Positions 1 through 7,177 of a DNA stretch of 25,594 nucleotides are shown here, in pieces. Below the pieces are notes generated by a model. That model was not told the origin of the DNA. It made no database searches and saw only the letters and a program-made list of their open reading frames with translations. Source of the DNA: a virus; IMG/VR virus record IMGVR_UViG_3300025118_003784, positions 1 through 25,594 of that record. One strand, 5' to 3'. A program made the translations under genes and the position numbers. The number at the start of each line of letters is the position of its first letter. The stretch's first letter is position 1.

Positions 1-22
1 TACAGAAAGACTGGGATAATAG

Positions 23-29
23 ATAAATA
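23..29 (+). promoter_or_regulatory. T4-type late promoter motif (ATAAATA)
   Basis: ATAAATA lies with 5 nt between it and the ATG at 35. It matches the core of the T4 late promoter (TATAAATA, read by a gp55-type sigma factor). The same motif at nearly the same spacing precedes five other starts in the window, which makes a chance match less likely. Transcripts would have almost no leader. Confidence 0.55.
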
Positions 30-34
30 ATAAT

Positions 35-343
35 ATGAGAGATAAGAAGCGTAAAGAAAGTAAACTCTTAGAAGAGGCCTATGGTAAGGTTTGTAATGAA
101 ATGATTGACACTGACGTCATCGTTACACAAGAGCCAATTGATGCTGTAGAAGTAGAGACGACGCCGTGCGACGCAGTTACGCAAATGCATGATACTAGCA
201 TCGATGAAATTGCTCATAATGCTATTACCGCAATTTATGAATTAGCAAAAGCAGCAGGATCGAGCATTGTTGTTGATATACAAACAGAAGAAGAAGTTGT
301 AGGTATATCTAATATTGGATATGAAGATATAGAAATTGGATGA
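35..343 (+). CDS. Hypothetical small acidic protein
   Basis: This 102-residue protein has a short basic start (RDKKRKESK), then an LLEEAYGKV helix-like segment, and an acidic remainder rich in Asp, Glu, Ile and Val. I see no signal peptide, membrane segment or catalytic motif and do not recognise the family. The ATG is favoured because a late promoter motif ends 5 nt before it. The next gene, a retropepsin-like protease, begins about 25 nt after its stop if the ATG at 369 is used, so the two are probably co-transcribed. An accessory virion or assembly role is possible, from the late motif alone. Confidence 0.6.
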   Translation: MRDKKRKESKLLEEAYGKVCNEMIDTDVIVTQEPIDAVEVETTPCDAVTQMHDTSIDEIAHNAITAIYELAKAAGSSIVVDIQTEEEVVGISNIGYEDIEIG

Positions 344-368
344 CCGGAAGGATTGTAAGCAGTTTGCT

Positions 369-809
369 ATGAAAAATTTTAAACAGTTCTTTATTGAAAA
401 ACAACTCTTCGGTCTTATAGAGTTTTTCGATATTGATGGGGTAGGTAAGGTACCAGCTAAGTTAGACTCTGGCAATGGTGCATATAATGTATTACATGGA
501 GAGGATATTCAGGTACAAGGTGATAAGGTGTTTTTTAGAACTGTTAACAACAAGACCTTACTAAAGGATAAAAAGGGAGAGATTACTATTAACGTTGGAG
601 CAGGTAATACAGAGGATAGACCCATCGTGGAGTTTGATTTTACTATAGGTGACAAGGAATTTACCGGTATACCTTTTACATTAAGTGATAGAGCGACCAA
701 TCTCTATAAAATTTTAGTAGGTAAGGATTTTATAGTAGATCAATTAGATGGTATTATAGATCCAGATCGTGAAAATATCGCGTATAGTAATGTTGACCTT
801 GAGGTTTAA
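369..809 (+). CDS. Retropepsin-like aspartic protease, RimB/'ATP-dependent zinc protease' family
   Basis: The protein (146 residues) has the layout of the PF05618-type family: [16 protein letters not shown] carries the Asp-Ser-Gly of a retropepsin active site, followed by a strand-rich core with [16 protein letters not shown], then FTLSDRA and the LVGKDFI segment that matches the conserved 'LLGR' end. Family members are small single-domain aspartic proteases often found beside RimK-type ATP-grasp ligases; no such ligase is in this window. The frame is open from a TTG at 336 that would overlap the upstream gene. The ATG at 369 (MKNFKQFF) is preferred because it avoids the overlap. The gene meets folE tail to tail with overlapping stops. 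Family assignment is by recognised motif; substrate unknown. Confidence 0.7.
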   Translation: MKNFKQFFIEKQLFGLIEFFDIDGVGKVPAKLDSGNGAYNVLHGEDIQVQGDKVFFRTVNNKTLLKDKKGEITINVGAGNTEDRPIVEFDFTIGDKEFTGIPFTLSDRATNLYKILVGKDFIVDQLDGIIDPDRENIAYSNVDLEV

Positions 810-1450
810 TTACCTCTCCAGTCAGAAACAAACTGATAAAACTCGTTTCTGGTTGCGACATCTTCTAAAAAGTCAGAACTTAGTCGACTAGTCTTCATTT
901 CACATCCATCATGCTTAACTCCTCTCAAGCAAGCGCATGTATGTGTTGCAGATATCATTACTGCTACACCTTTATTACCTTCACAAATTTCATCAATAGC
1001 TTTATGAATTTGAATAGTAAGACCTTCTTGAATTTGCGGTCTTCTTGCATAATGTTCAACAATTCTATTTAGCTTACTTAATCCAATAACCTTACCACTT
1101 GGAGATGGTATATAAGCTACATGAGCCCTACCAGAAAACGGTAAATGGTGATGTGAACAAAAAGATTTAACAGGTATACCGCCTTGAAAGACCATTCCGT
1201 CATAACCATCTGATGGAAATGCGGTTACTTTAGGTGGGTCGTTATAACAACCTGCTGCCAAATCATTAACAAAAGCCTTTGCAACACGTGTTGGTGTATT
1301 ATCACTATTAGGGTCGTTACGCCAATCAATTCTTAATGCATCTAAATATTTTTCGTAAGCTTTTGATGCATCTTCAATAATTTGTAATTTTTGTTCTTCT
1401 GTTAGTGGTATATTACCATTAGCTGTGTGCAGTTTTATTGTCTGATCCAT
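806..1450 (-). CDS. folE: GTP cyclohydrolase I
   Basis: The 214-residue protein converts GTP to 7,8-dihydroneopterin triphosphate, the first step of both folate and 7-deazaguanine (preQ0) synthesis. Family signatures run in order: [12 protein letters not shown], then [20 protein letters not shown] with zinc-ligand Cys and His, then [21 protein letters not shown], and [11 protein letters not shown] with the third zinc-ligand Cys. Length is normal for the family. The usual CEHH is CSHH here, a deviation next to the zinc site. A sigma70-like promoter ends 6 nt before the ATG. It is divergent from queD across a 157-bp gap, and with queD and queE points to preQ0 production rather than folate. Confidence 0.95.
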   Translation of the reverse strand: MDQTIKLHTANGNIPLTEEQKLQIIEDASKAYEKYLDALRIDWRNDPNSDNTPTRVAKAFVNDLAAGCYNDPPKVTAFPSDGYDGMVFQGGIPVKSFCSHHHLPFSGRAHVAYIPSPSGKVIGLSKLNRIVEHYARRPQIQEGLTIQIHKAIDEICEGNKGVAVMISATHTCACLRGVKHDGCEMKTSRLSSDFLEDVATRNEFYQFVSDWRGN

Positions 1451-1456
1451 ATGATC

Positions 1457-1484
1457 ATTATATTGTATAATTTTATAATATCAA
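1457..1484 (-). promoter_or_regulatory. Sigma70-like promoter of folE, leaderless spacing
   Basis: On the minus strand TTGATA (1479-1484), a 16-nt spacer and a perfect TATAAT (1457-1462) stand 6 nt before the folE ATG. With the usual 6-7 nt from the -10 box to the start of transcription, the mRNA would begin at or next to the A of the ATG. Confidence 0.65.
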
Positions 1485-1573
1485 GAAATTTTATATTGCA
1501 GTTGATTATTTTTTTCGCCCAACTAATTAACCGTGATTGGGACGGGGGAGCTAATCTTTTAACACTTTACCCG

Positions 1574-1601
1574 TTGACATCTAACGCGTTTATCATATAA
1601 T
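1574..1601 (+). promoter_or_regulatory. Consensus sigma70 promoter of queD, leaderless spacing
   Basis: A perfect TTGACA (1574-1579), a 16-nt spacer and a perfect TATAAT (1596-1601) end 6 nt before the queD ATG at 1608. Transcription would be expected to start at about 1608, that is on the start codon. No Shine-Dalgarno sequence is present or would fit in the transcript. Confidence 0.75.
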
Positions 1602-1607
1602 AAACAT

Positions 1608-2249
1608 ATGAGTGTTTATACGTCGTCAAAACAAATTGAATTAGGCTCTGCAGCGTTTCGTCAGTGGAGAGCATCACACAGTCACTGCAGATTTTTACAT
1701 GGTTATCAACTTAAAGCTAGATTTACATTTGGTTGCAATAGTTTAGATGATAAAAACTGGTGTGTTGACTTTGGAGGGCTAGCTGATCTTAAGAAAATTC
1801 TTAGAGATCAATTTGATCATACTACAGTAGTTGCAGGTGATGATCCGGAGTTGCAAAGCTTTAAAGATCTTAATGATAAAGGTGTTATACAGTTAAGAGT
1901 AATGGAAGAGGGTGTTGGTACCGAAAGATTTGCTGAATGGGTTTTTAAAACCGCTGATACTTTTATCGAAGAAGTTACTGAAGGCAGATGTTTTGTTATA
2001 AATGTAGCAATTACTGAACACGATGATAATTGGGCAAGTTATACAAGACCAATTGAAGAGGATACAACATATGTTGATGAAGAAGGTGGAAAGGTTTTTG
2101 TCAAAAGCGAAGAGCCAGCACCTGAACCTGAGCCAGTACCTCAGCCAGTACCTCAGCCAGCAGCTGCACCACCTAGACGAGGAGCAAATGTAGGTAATAA
2201 GGTATCACGTGGTAAGGGTAGTTGGTTTGAAGGAACTACGTGGGGTTAA
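1608..2249 (+). CDS. queD: 6-carboxytetrahydropterin synthase-like protein (QueD/PTPS family)
   Basis: QueD makes 6-carboxy-5,6,7,8-tetrahydropterin from dihydroneopterin triphosphate, step two toward preQ0. Residues 1-145 are the PTPS fold: catalytic Cys27 in HCRFLHGY, VDFGGL at 53-58, and Asp70-His71 in FDHTTV. The usual HGH zinc pair is HGY (His31, Tyr33); I recall this CRFLHGY form from a proteobacterial subfamily, so it need not mean loss of activity. Residues about 150-213 are an added tail, first acidic, then proline-rich (PEPEPVPQPVPQP), then basic and glycine-rich, which standard QueD lacks. The start is fixed by the consensus promoter 6 nt upstream. The stop overlaps that of phoH on the other strand by 4 nt. 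Confidence 0.85.
   Translation: MSVYTSSKQIELGSAAFRQWRASHSHCRFLHGYQLKARFTFGCNSLDDKNWCVDFGGLADLKKILRDQFDHTTVVAGDDPELQSFKDLNDKGVIQLRVMEEGVGTERFAEWVFKTADTFIEEVTEGRCFVINVAITEHDDNWASYTRPIEEDTTYVDEEGGKVFVKSEEPAPEPEPVPQPVPQPAAAPPRRGANVGNKVSRGKGSWFEGTTWG
2131..2160 (+). repeat. 12-bp tandem repeat in the queD tail
   Basis: The unit agccagtacctc occurs twice exactly (2131-2142 and 2143-2154) and starts a third, diverging copy. It encodes the PVPQ repeats of the proline-rich tail. Such repeats can expand or shrink by slippage. Confidence 0.8.
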
Positions 2250-2977
2250 GTTCCTAACACTGCACATATAAACCGAAGTATCTTACTTCTAGATATTTCG
2301 GAAAGGCCGAATTCAAAGGCATGTATGCCATTGTCTTTACATTTTTTATTATTAAATTTATTAAAGATCTCTCTGTAACCTGATCTATTAACATCAGCTT
2401 GATTGCAATCTCCACATACAATATATCTCGAGTCGCGACCAAATCTTGTAAGAATAGTCGTTAACTCTTTACGTGATAGATTTTGTGCCTCATCAACTAT
2501 AACTAAGCTCTTATTAAATGTTAAACCTCTTACAAAGTTAACAGGTAAAGCTTCGATAACACCTTTTTGTTTTAACATCGAACAAGTAGAGTGATCAGTA
2601 ATTTCAATTACCTTTTCTTCTAACGGAATCGCATATGGAGAGAATTTATCATCAATCTCACCTGGTAAAGATCCTAGACTACGTTCAGCTGACTCTGCTA
2701 TTGATCGTATATAAACTACCCTACTAAAAGTTTCTTGTTTAATTAACTCTAAACCAGCATACACAGCTATATATGTTTTCATACTACCTGCAGGACCATC
2801 AACAAAAGTTATCTTTGTGTTAGGATGTTTTAAACAGTTGTAAAATTCCTTATGTACGGGATTAAAATAAAAAGGTTTTTTTATTTTAAAATTTAAAAGC
2901 CAGTTAGGACTGAAAATATCCTCTACTGGCATTTCCACTTTAAATTCTTTACGCTTACGCGCAGTTTTTACGCTCAT
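2246..2977 (-). CDS. phoH: PhoH-like P-loop ATPase
   Basis: The 243-residue protein has the PhoH ATPase core: Walker A GPAGSMKT at 61-68, the RSIAESAERSLGSLPGEIDDK segment typical of the family after about residue 90, Walker B SLVIVDEAQN at 157-166, and the sensor-like VCGDCNQAD near 188-195. PhoH is common in marine myoviruses; its role there is unsettled, with ATPase or RNA-helicase-like activity proposed. A late-type CTAAATA stands 7 nt before the ATG on this strand. It is transcribed toward queD, with overlapping stops, and is divergent from queE, whose promoter shares the 50-bp gap. Confidence 0.9.
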   Translation of the reverse strand: MSVKTARKRKEFKVEMPVEDIFSPNWLLNFKIKKPFYFNPVHKEFYNCLKHPNTKITFVDGPAGSMKTYIAVYAGLELIKQETFSRVVYIRSIAESAERSLGSLPGEIDDKFSPYAIPLEEKVIEITDHSTCSMLKQKGVIEALPVNFVRGLTFNKSLVIVDEAQNLSRKELTTILTRFGRDSRYIVCGDCNQADVNRSGYREIFNKFNNKKCKDNGIHAFEFGLSEISRSKILRFICAVLGT

Positions 2978-2984
2978 GTACTAA

Positions 2985-2991
2985 TATTTAG
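2985..2991 (-). promoter_or_regulatory. Late promoter motif (CTAAATA) of phoH
   Basis: Read on the minus strand, CTAAATA lies 7 nt before the phoH ATG. As I recall, this form of the late motif is reported for T4-like cyanophages. It sits beside, and almost touches, the -35 box of the queE promoter on the other strand. Confidence 0.55.
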
Positions 2992-3020
2992 TTGAAAAAC
3001 ACGCTTATGAATACTATAAT
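2992..3020 (+). promoter_or_regulatory. Sigma70-like promoter of queE, near-leaderless spacing
   Basis: TTGAAA (2992-2997), a 17-nt spacer and a perfect TATAAT (3015-3020) end 9 nt before the queE ATG at 3030. The expected transcript would carry about 2-3 nt of leader. Confidence 0.65.
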
Positions 3021-3029
3021 ATAAAGTAT

Positions 3030-3788
3030 ATGGTAGATTGTGATAAACAGACACTGCTTATATCTGACGATAAGATCTTTTATACTATAGAGGGTGAAGG
3101 TGAATATGTTGGAGAGCCATCTTTATTTTTTAGATTATCTTTATGCAATCTAACATGTAAAGGGTTTGCTTCAAAAGATTCACCTAATGGTTGTGATTCA
3201 TTTATTTCTTGGTCTGTCAGAAATAAAATGACATTTAATGAAATATTTCAATATATGGAAGAACGACAATATATTGAAAAGCTTAAAAACAATGTAATAC
3301 TTAAAATTACTGGAGGTGAACCACTAGTACAGCAAAAGAAACTATTAAAATTTATTGAAGCTTTTATTGAAAAGTATGATTTTATTCCACGTATAGACTT
3401 TGAAACTAATGCTACAATAATGCCTGATAATATATGGGTAGATAAATATTTAGCTACCTTTACAACTTCACCAAAACTTACAACCAACGGAGATCCGGAA
3501 TCTAATACATATAAACCGGAGGTGCTTAAATGGCATAAAAATAATAGATCTGGTTTTAAGTTTGTTATTAATAAATCTTCAGATATTAATGAAATTTGGG
3601 ATAAGTATGTGACAGATGATAAAGAAATTAATTTACCGTTAGATCGTATATGGTTAATGCCTGTAGCTGGTAGTAGAGAAGAACATATTACTAACGCTCC
3701 TGCAGTTGCAGAATATGCTAAAGCTTTAAATGTAAAATTTTCTTCAAGATTACACTTATTAGTGTGGGATATGGCATTAAAGGTATAG
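3030..3788 (+). CDS. queE: 7-carboxy-7-deazaguanine synthase-like radical SAM enzyme
   Basis: QueE converts 6-carboxytetrahydropterin to 7-carboxy-7-deazaguanine, using SAM and a 4Fe-4S cluster. The family start is clear: FYTIEGEGEYVGEPSLFFRL at 17-36, then the cluster cysteines, TGGEP at 94-98 and DFETNAT near 126-132. The cysteines are Cys39, Cys43 and Cys55 (CX3CX11C, ending GCDS) rather than the usual CX3CX2C. Inserted cysteine loops are known in QueE proteins, so the cluster can still form. Length (252) is at the long end for the family. With folE and queD it gives three of the four steps to preQ0; queC is not in the window. Confidence 0.85.
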   Translation: MVDCDKQTLLISDDKIFYTIEGEGEYVGEPSLFFRLSLCNLTCKGFASKDSPNGCDSFISWSVRNKMTFNEIFQYMEERQYIEKLKNNVILKITGGEPLVQQKKLLKFIEAFIEKYDFIPRIDFETNATIMPDNIWVDKYLATFTTSPKLTTNGDPESNTYKPEVLKWHKNNRSGFKFVINKSSDINEIWDKYVTDDKEINLPLDRIWLMPVAGSREEHITNAPAVAEYAKALNVKFSSRLHLLVWDMALKV

Positions 3789-3806
3789 AATCTGAAAAAA
3801 AAATAG

Positions 3807-3813
3807 CTAAATA
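3807..3813 (+). promoter_or_regulatory. Late promoter motif (CTAAATA) before the glycan operon
   Basis: CTAAATA ends 5 nt before the ATG at 3819 and is preceded by a run of nine A. It is the only promoter-like sequence in a non-coding position before the unbroken 13.5-kb gene run that follows, so it may drive that whole run late in infection. Confidence 0.55.
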
Positions 3814-3818
3814 ACGTA

Positions 3819-4547
3819 ATGAGAATCGCATTTTCTGGCACAGGTAATTCAGGTAAAACTACAACAGTAAAGAGTTTTCTTTACACATGGGATAATTATA
3901 CAACACCTGAAAAAACATATAGGGATTTAATACAAGAAGATAATCTAAAGCATTCAAAAGACACAACTCCTGATACACAATCAGCTATTCTTGACTTTAT
4001 GTCAAAAGTACAAGAAGAAAATAAAGACGTACAACATATTGTATACGATAGATGTACTTTAGATAACATTGCTTATACTTTATGGTCACATGAAAAAGGA
4101 ATAGAAGGATTTACTAAAGAATTTTGTGCAGACCAAATAGCAATAATGCGTGAATCAATGAAACATTTAGATATTATATTTTTATGTAAATTTGATGAAA
4201 GTCAACAAATCGAAGACGATGGTACGAGGGAGACTGATAAGGAGTATATTAAAGAGGTAGATAATATTTTTAATTCATTGTATAGTCAGTATTCACAGAA
4301 CGTTGAATCGGATATATTTTTCCCGAAAGGTGATTCACCGTGTGTGTTAACCGTACCTAGTGATGCACAGAAAAGAATAGATCTAATTTCTGAATATGTA
4401 GCCGAAGATGGTGACATGTATGGTGATGAAGATTCGATTTTAAACTCAGAAAATTTAAAAGAGCTAGAGTCATTAGTATACCAACAGAAAGCAGAAGTAG
4501 ATCATGAGGAACATATGAAAGACTTACATAGAAAATTTGGAATATGA
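3819..4547 (+). CDS. P-loop nucleotide kinase-like protein (AAA_28/NadR-like)
   Basis: The N-terminus is a kinase-type P-loop, SGTGNSGKTT (Walker A 7-14), followed by IVYDRCTLDNIAY at 74-86, the Asp-Arg motif of nucleotide and NadR-like kinases. The last 50 or so residues are acidic and helical. The fold suggests phosphorylation of a small nucleoside, nucleotide or sugar-like substrate, but the substrate cannot be read from the sequence. It is the first gene of the operon, starts 5 nt after a late promoter motif, and shares an ATGA junction with the glycosyltransferase downstream. Confidence 0.65.
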   Translation: MRIAFSGTGNSGKTTTVKSFLYTWDNYTTPEKTYRDLIQEDNLKHSKDTTPDTQSAILDFMSKVQEENKDVQHIVYDRCTLDNIAYTLWSHEKGIEGFTKEFCADQIAIMRESMKHLDIIFLCKFDESQQIEDDGTRETDKEYIKEVDNIFNSLYSQYSQNVESDIFFPKGDSPCVLTVPSDAQKRIDLISEYVAEDGDMYGDEDSILNSENLKELESLVYQQKAEVDHEEHMKDLHRKFGI

Positions 4548-5317
4548 TAGGAGTTGGTATTATTACATGTAATAGACCGGAGTTTTTTAAAAAATGTAGA
4601 GAGTCTATTAAAGAAGAGTGGTATGATCATATCGTTGTAGTTAATGACGGTAAAGGGCCGCTATTTGACGCTAATTCACCAATAATTGCAACAACTGGAA
4701 TGGAGGGTGTAGGACGCGCTAAGAATATGGCTCTTAAACACCTACTGGAGAAGGATTGTGATTATATTATTTTGGTAGAAGATGATATGTTATTTAAAGG
4801 TGATATTTTTGAACAATATATTAAAGCTCATAAAGCAACTGGCATCCACCATTTTATGTTTGCATACCATGGCCCAGCAAACAAGGCTGGAATTAGTGGT
4901 GGTAAGCCTGTACCACGTAAAATTATCGACTACGGTAAAGTAAAAATTGCTTTAAACCAGCACTGTGTAGGGGCTGTTTGTTTTTATACACGAGAGTGTT
5001 TAACTGAAGTGGGTATATATGATGAAACTTACACTAATGCGTTTGAACATGTAGATCATTCCTACGAGCTTGCTAAAGATAACTATAGCACGCCGTATTG
5101 GTGGTGGGCAGATATTGCTAATAGTTTGGATTACGTTGTTGAACAAGCTTGTTCTGAAGATAGCTCCGCTATTAGGCCCAGAGATGACTGGCAATCTAAC
5201 ATTAAAGAGGCATGGGGCAAGTTTACCGATAAACATGGTGTTGGGCCTACCTCAGTTCCAGATGTACCTATTAATGAAGTAATAAAAAACCTTAAACAAA
5301 TAAAAAATGACCGATAG
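4544..5317 (+). CDS. Glycosyltransferase, GT2-like (GT-A fold)
   Basis: The start GVGIITCNRPEFFKKCRESI and the acidic IILVEDDMLF near residues 76-85 are the nucleotide-binding start and the DXD-like metal site of a GT-A glycosyltransferase. No membrane helix is visible, so it is probably cytosolic. The 257 residues hold little beyond the catalytic domain. It overlaps its upstream neighbour by 4 nt and its downstream neighbour by 11 nt, which suggests translational coupling. Donor and acceptor are unknown. Confidence 0.75.
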   Translation: MIGVGIITCNRPEFFKKCRESIKEEWYDHIVVVNDGKGPLFDANSPIIATTGMEGVGRAKNMALKHLLEKDCDYIILVEDDMLFKGDIFEQYIKAHKATGIHHFMFAYHGPANKAGISGGKPVPRKIIDYGKVKIALNQHCVGAVCFYTRECLTEVGIYDETYTNAFEHVDHSYELAKDNYSTPYWWWADIANSLDYVVEQACSEDSSAIRPRDDWQSNIKEAWGKFTDKHGVGPTSVPDVPINEVIKNLKQIKNDR

Positions 5318-5726
5318 AAAATATTTACCCACGTTTGCAGAGCTTATAGATCGTATGACTATTTGTCAGTTAAAGTCTATCTTTATACCTGATAATAAAG
5401 AGGCGTATGATGAAGAGATTAGTGATATAAAGTATGACCTAGATCAAATTATTAAGGAAAAAAATATAGATCTTACAGCAGAACTGATTAGGGCGGTTAG
5501 TATTGTAATGTTATCTAATAGGTATATATGGGAAAACGAAAGTAAAGTTAGAAATAGCGCGGATGATGATGAATCTTACCTACTTAAATTAACACATTCT
5601 ATTAACGGTGTTAGAAATACCGCTAAAAATGTAATTTCAAAAGAGCTAGGGGAGAGAGTCGACCTAAAAACAGACTGCCTTGCTGCAGAACTTAAATCAA
5701 ACTTGCAAAATTGGGATGTATTTTAA
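5307..5726 (+). CDS. Conserved-looking hypothetical protein in the glycan cluster
   Basis: This 139-residue, mostly helical protein begins LPTFAELIDRMTICQLKSIF and contains RYIWENESKVRN and LLKLTHSINGVRNTAKN. I believe similar small helical proteins accompany glycosyltransferases in other phage sugar clusters, but I cannot name the family. It has no signal peptide, membrane segment or known active-site motif. Its position, overlapping a glycosyltransferase by 11 nt and an RmlC-like gene by 11 nt, suggests a shared task, perhaps as a partner subunit. Confidence 0.6.
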   Translation: MTDRKYLPTFAELIDRMTICQLKSIFIPDNKEAYDEEISDIKYDLDQIIKEKNIDLTAELIRAVSIVMLSNRYIWENESKVRNSADDDESYLLKLTHSINGVRNTAKNVISKELGERVDLKTDCLAAELKSNLQNWDVF

Positions 5727-6240
5727 GTCTATTGCAGACATAGAAGGGTTAACCCTAATTGAACCTGATCTATATAAAGATGACCGTGGTGAAAACTTTG
5801 AAGCGTATGATACACATACCTTTAAAGAGTTTATAAACGGTAGCCCGACTCTTTTACAGCAGTTTAAGGGTAAAGAATTTGTATTAGATACTCTTTCCAA
5901 GTCTAAACAGAACGTATTTAGAGGATTACATGGTGATAATAAAACATGGAAGCTTATAAGCTGTTTATATGGTGAAATTTACCTTGTAGTGGCTCAACCA
6001 TCGACAAAAAAATGGGTAGAATTTTATTTAGACAGTAAAACCCGCAATCAAGTGCTGGTACCTGCAGATTGTGTAAATGGTCACTATTGTATTAGTGAAG
6101 AATGTTTATTTAGTTATAAAATGACAGAACATTACGGTGGTGTTGATAGCCAATACACGGTAAAGTGGTACGATAAAGATTATAATTTTAATTGGCCAAT
6201 TGATTTAAACCAAGCTATAATTTCAGATAGAGACAAATAA
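5716..6240 (+). CDS. RmlC-like dTDP-4-dehydrorhamnose 3,5-epimerase family protein
   Basis: The protein is a cupin-fold RmlC relative: DLYKDDRGENFEAYDTHTF at 18-36, FRGLH at 68-72 with the catalytic-type His, then KLISCLYGEIYLVVAQP, VPADCVNGHYCISEE near 115-129, and YKMTEHY. Family members epimerise C3 and/or C5 of a 4-keto-6-deoxy sugar nucleotide. The canonical GFAHGF loop is altered to a VNGHYC form, so the exact substrate or reaction may differ. The frame is open from an ATG at 5680, but that start overlaps the upstream gene by 47 nt. The ATG at 5716 starts just before the conserved domain and is preferred. An SDR gene follows after 1 nt. Confidence 0.75.
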   Translation: MYFKSIADIEGLTLIEPDLYKDDRGENFEAYDTHTFKEFINGSPTLLQQFKGKEFVLDTLSKSKQNVFRGLHGDNKTWKLISCLYGEIYLVVAQPSTKKWVEFYLDSKTRNQVLVPADCVNGHYCISEECLFSYKMTEHYGGVDSQYTVKWYDKDYNFNWPIDLNQAIISDRDK

Positions 6241-6241
6241 T

Positions 6242-7177
6242 ATGAAAGTGTTAATTACAGGAGGAGCGGGTTATTTAGGTAGTATACTAACAGGTCTACT
6301 ATTAGATAACAAATATAAAGTTACAGTTGTAGATAATTTAATTTATAAACAGTTAAGCTTAACAGATTATTGTTATAATGAAGATTTTACCTTTATAAAA
6401 GGTGATGTACGCAATTTAAAGCAACTAGTTAACCTTAAAGATTATGATGTTATTATCCCATTAGCAGCTATCGTTGGAATGCCAGCGTGTGATCGTAATA
6501 TGATTGAAGCGACACAGATTAATTACGATCAGATTGATAGTTTAGTTGAAAATACATCAAAAGATCAACAATTAATATTACCAAACACTAATTCACAGTA
6601 TGGCTCTTCAACAGACATTATTACTGAAGAGAGTCCATTCAATCCACTATCACATTATGCAAAAACAAAGTGTGACGCTGAATTATGCTTGTTAAACAGT
6701 GAACGATCAGGTGTAGCCTTAAGATTAGCTACAGTATTTGGTTTATCACCACGTATGAGATTGGATTTATTGGTAAATGATTTCGTATATAGAGCTGTTA
6801 CAGATAAATTATTGGTGTTATTTCAAGCTTCCTTTAAGAGAAACTACATTCATGTAAGAGATATTGCTAATACGTTCTTATTTGTTATAGAAAACTACGA
6901 TAAATGTGTTGGAGAGCCATTTAATGTTGGTTTATCGTCAGCTAATTTAAGTAAACTGGAGTTAGCTCAGCGTATTAAACAATATATCCCAGATTTAGTG
7001 ATTATAGAAGACGAGTTCGCAGAAGATTTTGATAAACGTAACTATATTGTGTCAAATGAAAAGCTCGAATCTCTTGGATGGGCTCCATCCTTTACATTAG
7101 ATGACGGAATTGAAGAGTTAATTAAAGGTTATCAATTTATTGCAACATTTAAAGATAGAGATTTTACAAATTTATAA
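6242..7177 (+). CDS. NAD-dependent sugar-nucleotide epimerase/dehydratase (extended SDR)
   Basis: This is a full-length extended SDR (311 residues): NAD-binding GGAGYLG at 7-13, Asp31 at the end of strand two (prefers NAD), GDV at 54-56, PNTNSQYGSS near 115-123 in the place of the usual SSxxVYG, and catalytic Tyr139-x3-Lys143. RNYIHVRDIA and EPFNVGL follow as in UDP-glucose 4-epimerase and GDP-mannose 4,6-dehydratase relatives. It would act on a nucleotide sugar as epimerase, dehydratase or reductase. It lies directly after the RmlC-like gene, consistent with successive steps on a keto-deoxy sugar. Confidence 0.85.
   Translation: MKVLITGGAGYLGSILTGLLLDNKYKVTVVDNLIYKQLSLTDYCYNEDFTFIKGDVRNLKQLVNLKDYDVIIPLAAIVGMPACDRNMIEATQINYDQIDSLVENTSKDQQLILPNTNSQYGSSTDIITEESPFNPLSHYAKTKCDAELCLLNSERSGVALRLATVFGLSPRMRLDLLVNDFVYRAVTDKLLVLFQASFKRNYIHVRDIANTFLFVIENYDKCVGEPFNVGLSSANLSKLELAQRIKQYIPDLVIIEDEFAEDFDKRNYIVSNEKLESLGWAPSFTLDDGIEELIKGYQFIATFKDRDFTNL

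Larger units (their letters stand above)
1451..1607. other. Divergent intergenic region between folE and queD
   Basis: This 157-bp gap is the longest in the window. It holds the two outward-facing sigma70-like promoters at its edges. Between them is a T-rich stretch and a GC-richer patch near 1516-1550 containing an imperfect inverted repeat (CCCAA at 1518-1522, TTGGG at 1537-1541) and a run of five G. I see no ORF or RNA gene. The central patch could bind a regulator shared by both promoters, but nothing shows this. Confidence 0.4.

Noticed and set aside
1-30. Possible 3' end of an upstream gene before 35
   Set aside because: Several frames end in stops here (at 17-19, 24-26 and 28-30), and too few codons are visible to choose between them.
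336-368. TTG start at 336 for the protease
   Set aside because: It would overlap the upstream gene and adds residues without family resemblance; the ATG at 369 is more likely.
1342-1348. CTAAATA on the + strand within folE
   Set aside because: It is inside a minus-strand gene with no + strand start nearby; such a short motif will occur by chance in AT-rich DNA.
1518-1541. Inverted repeat CCCAA...TTGGG as a terminator
   Set aside because: The stem is only 5 bp with a 14-nt loop, and both flanking genes point away from it, so no transcript would end there.
5000-5282. Alternative ORFs on both strands within the GT2 gene
   Set aside because: They lie wholly within a clear coding frame and show no motif of their own.
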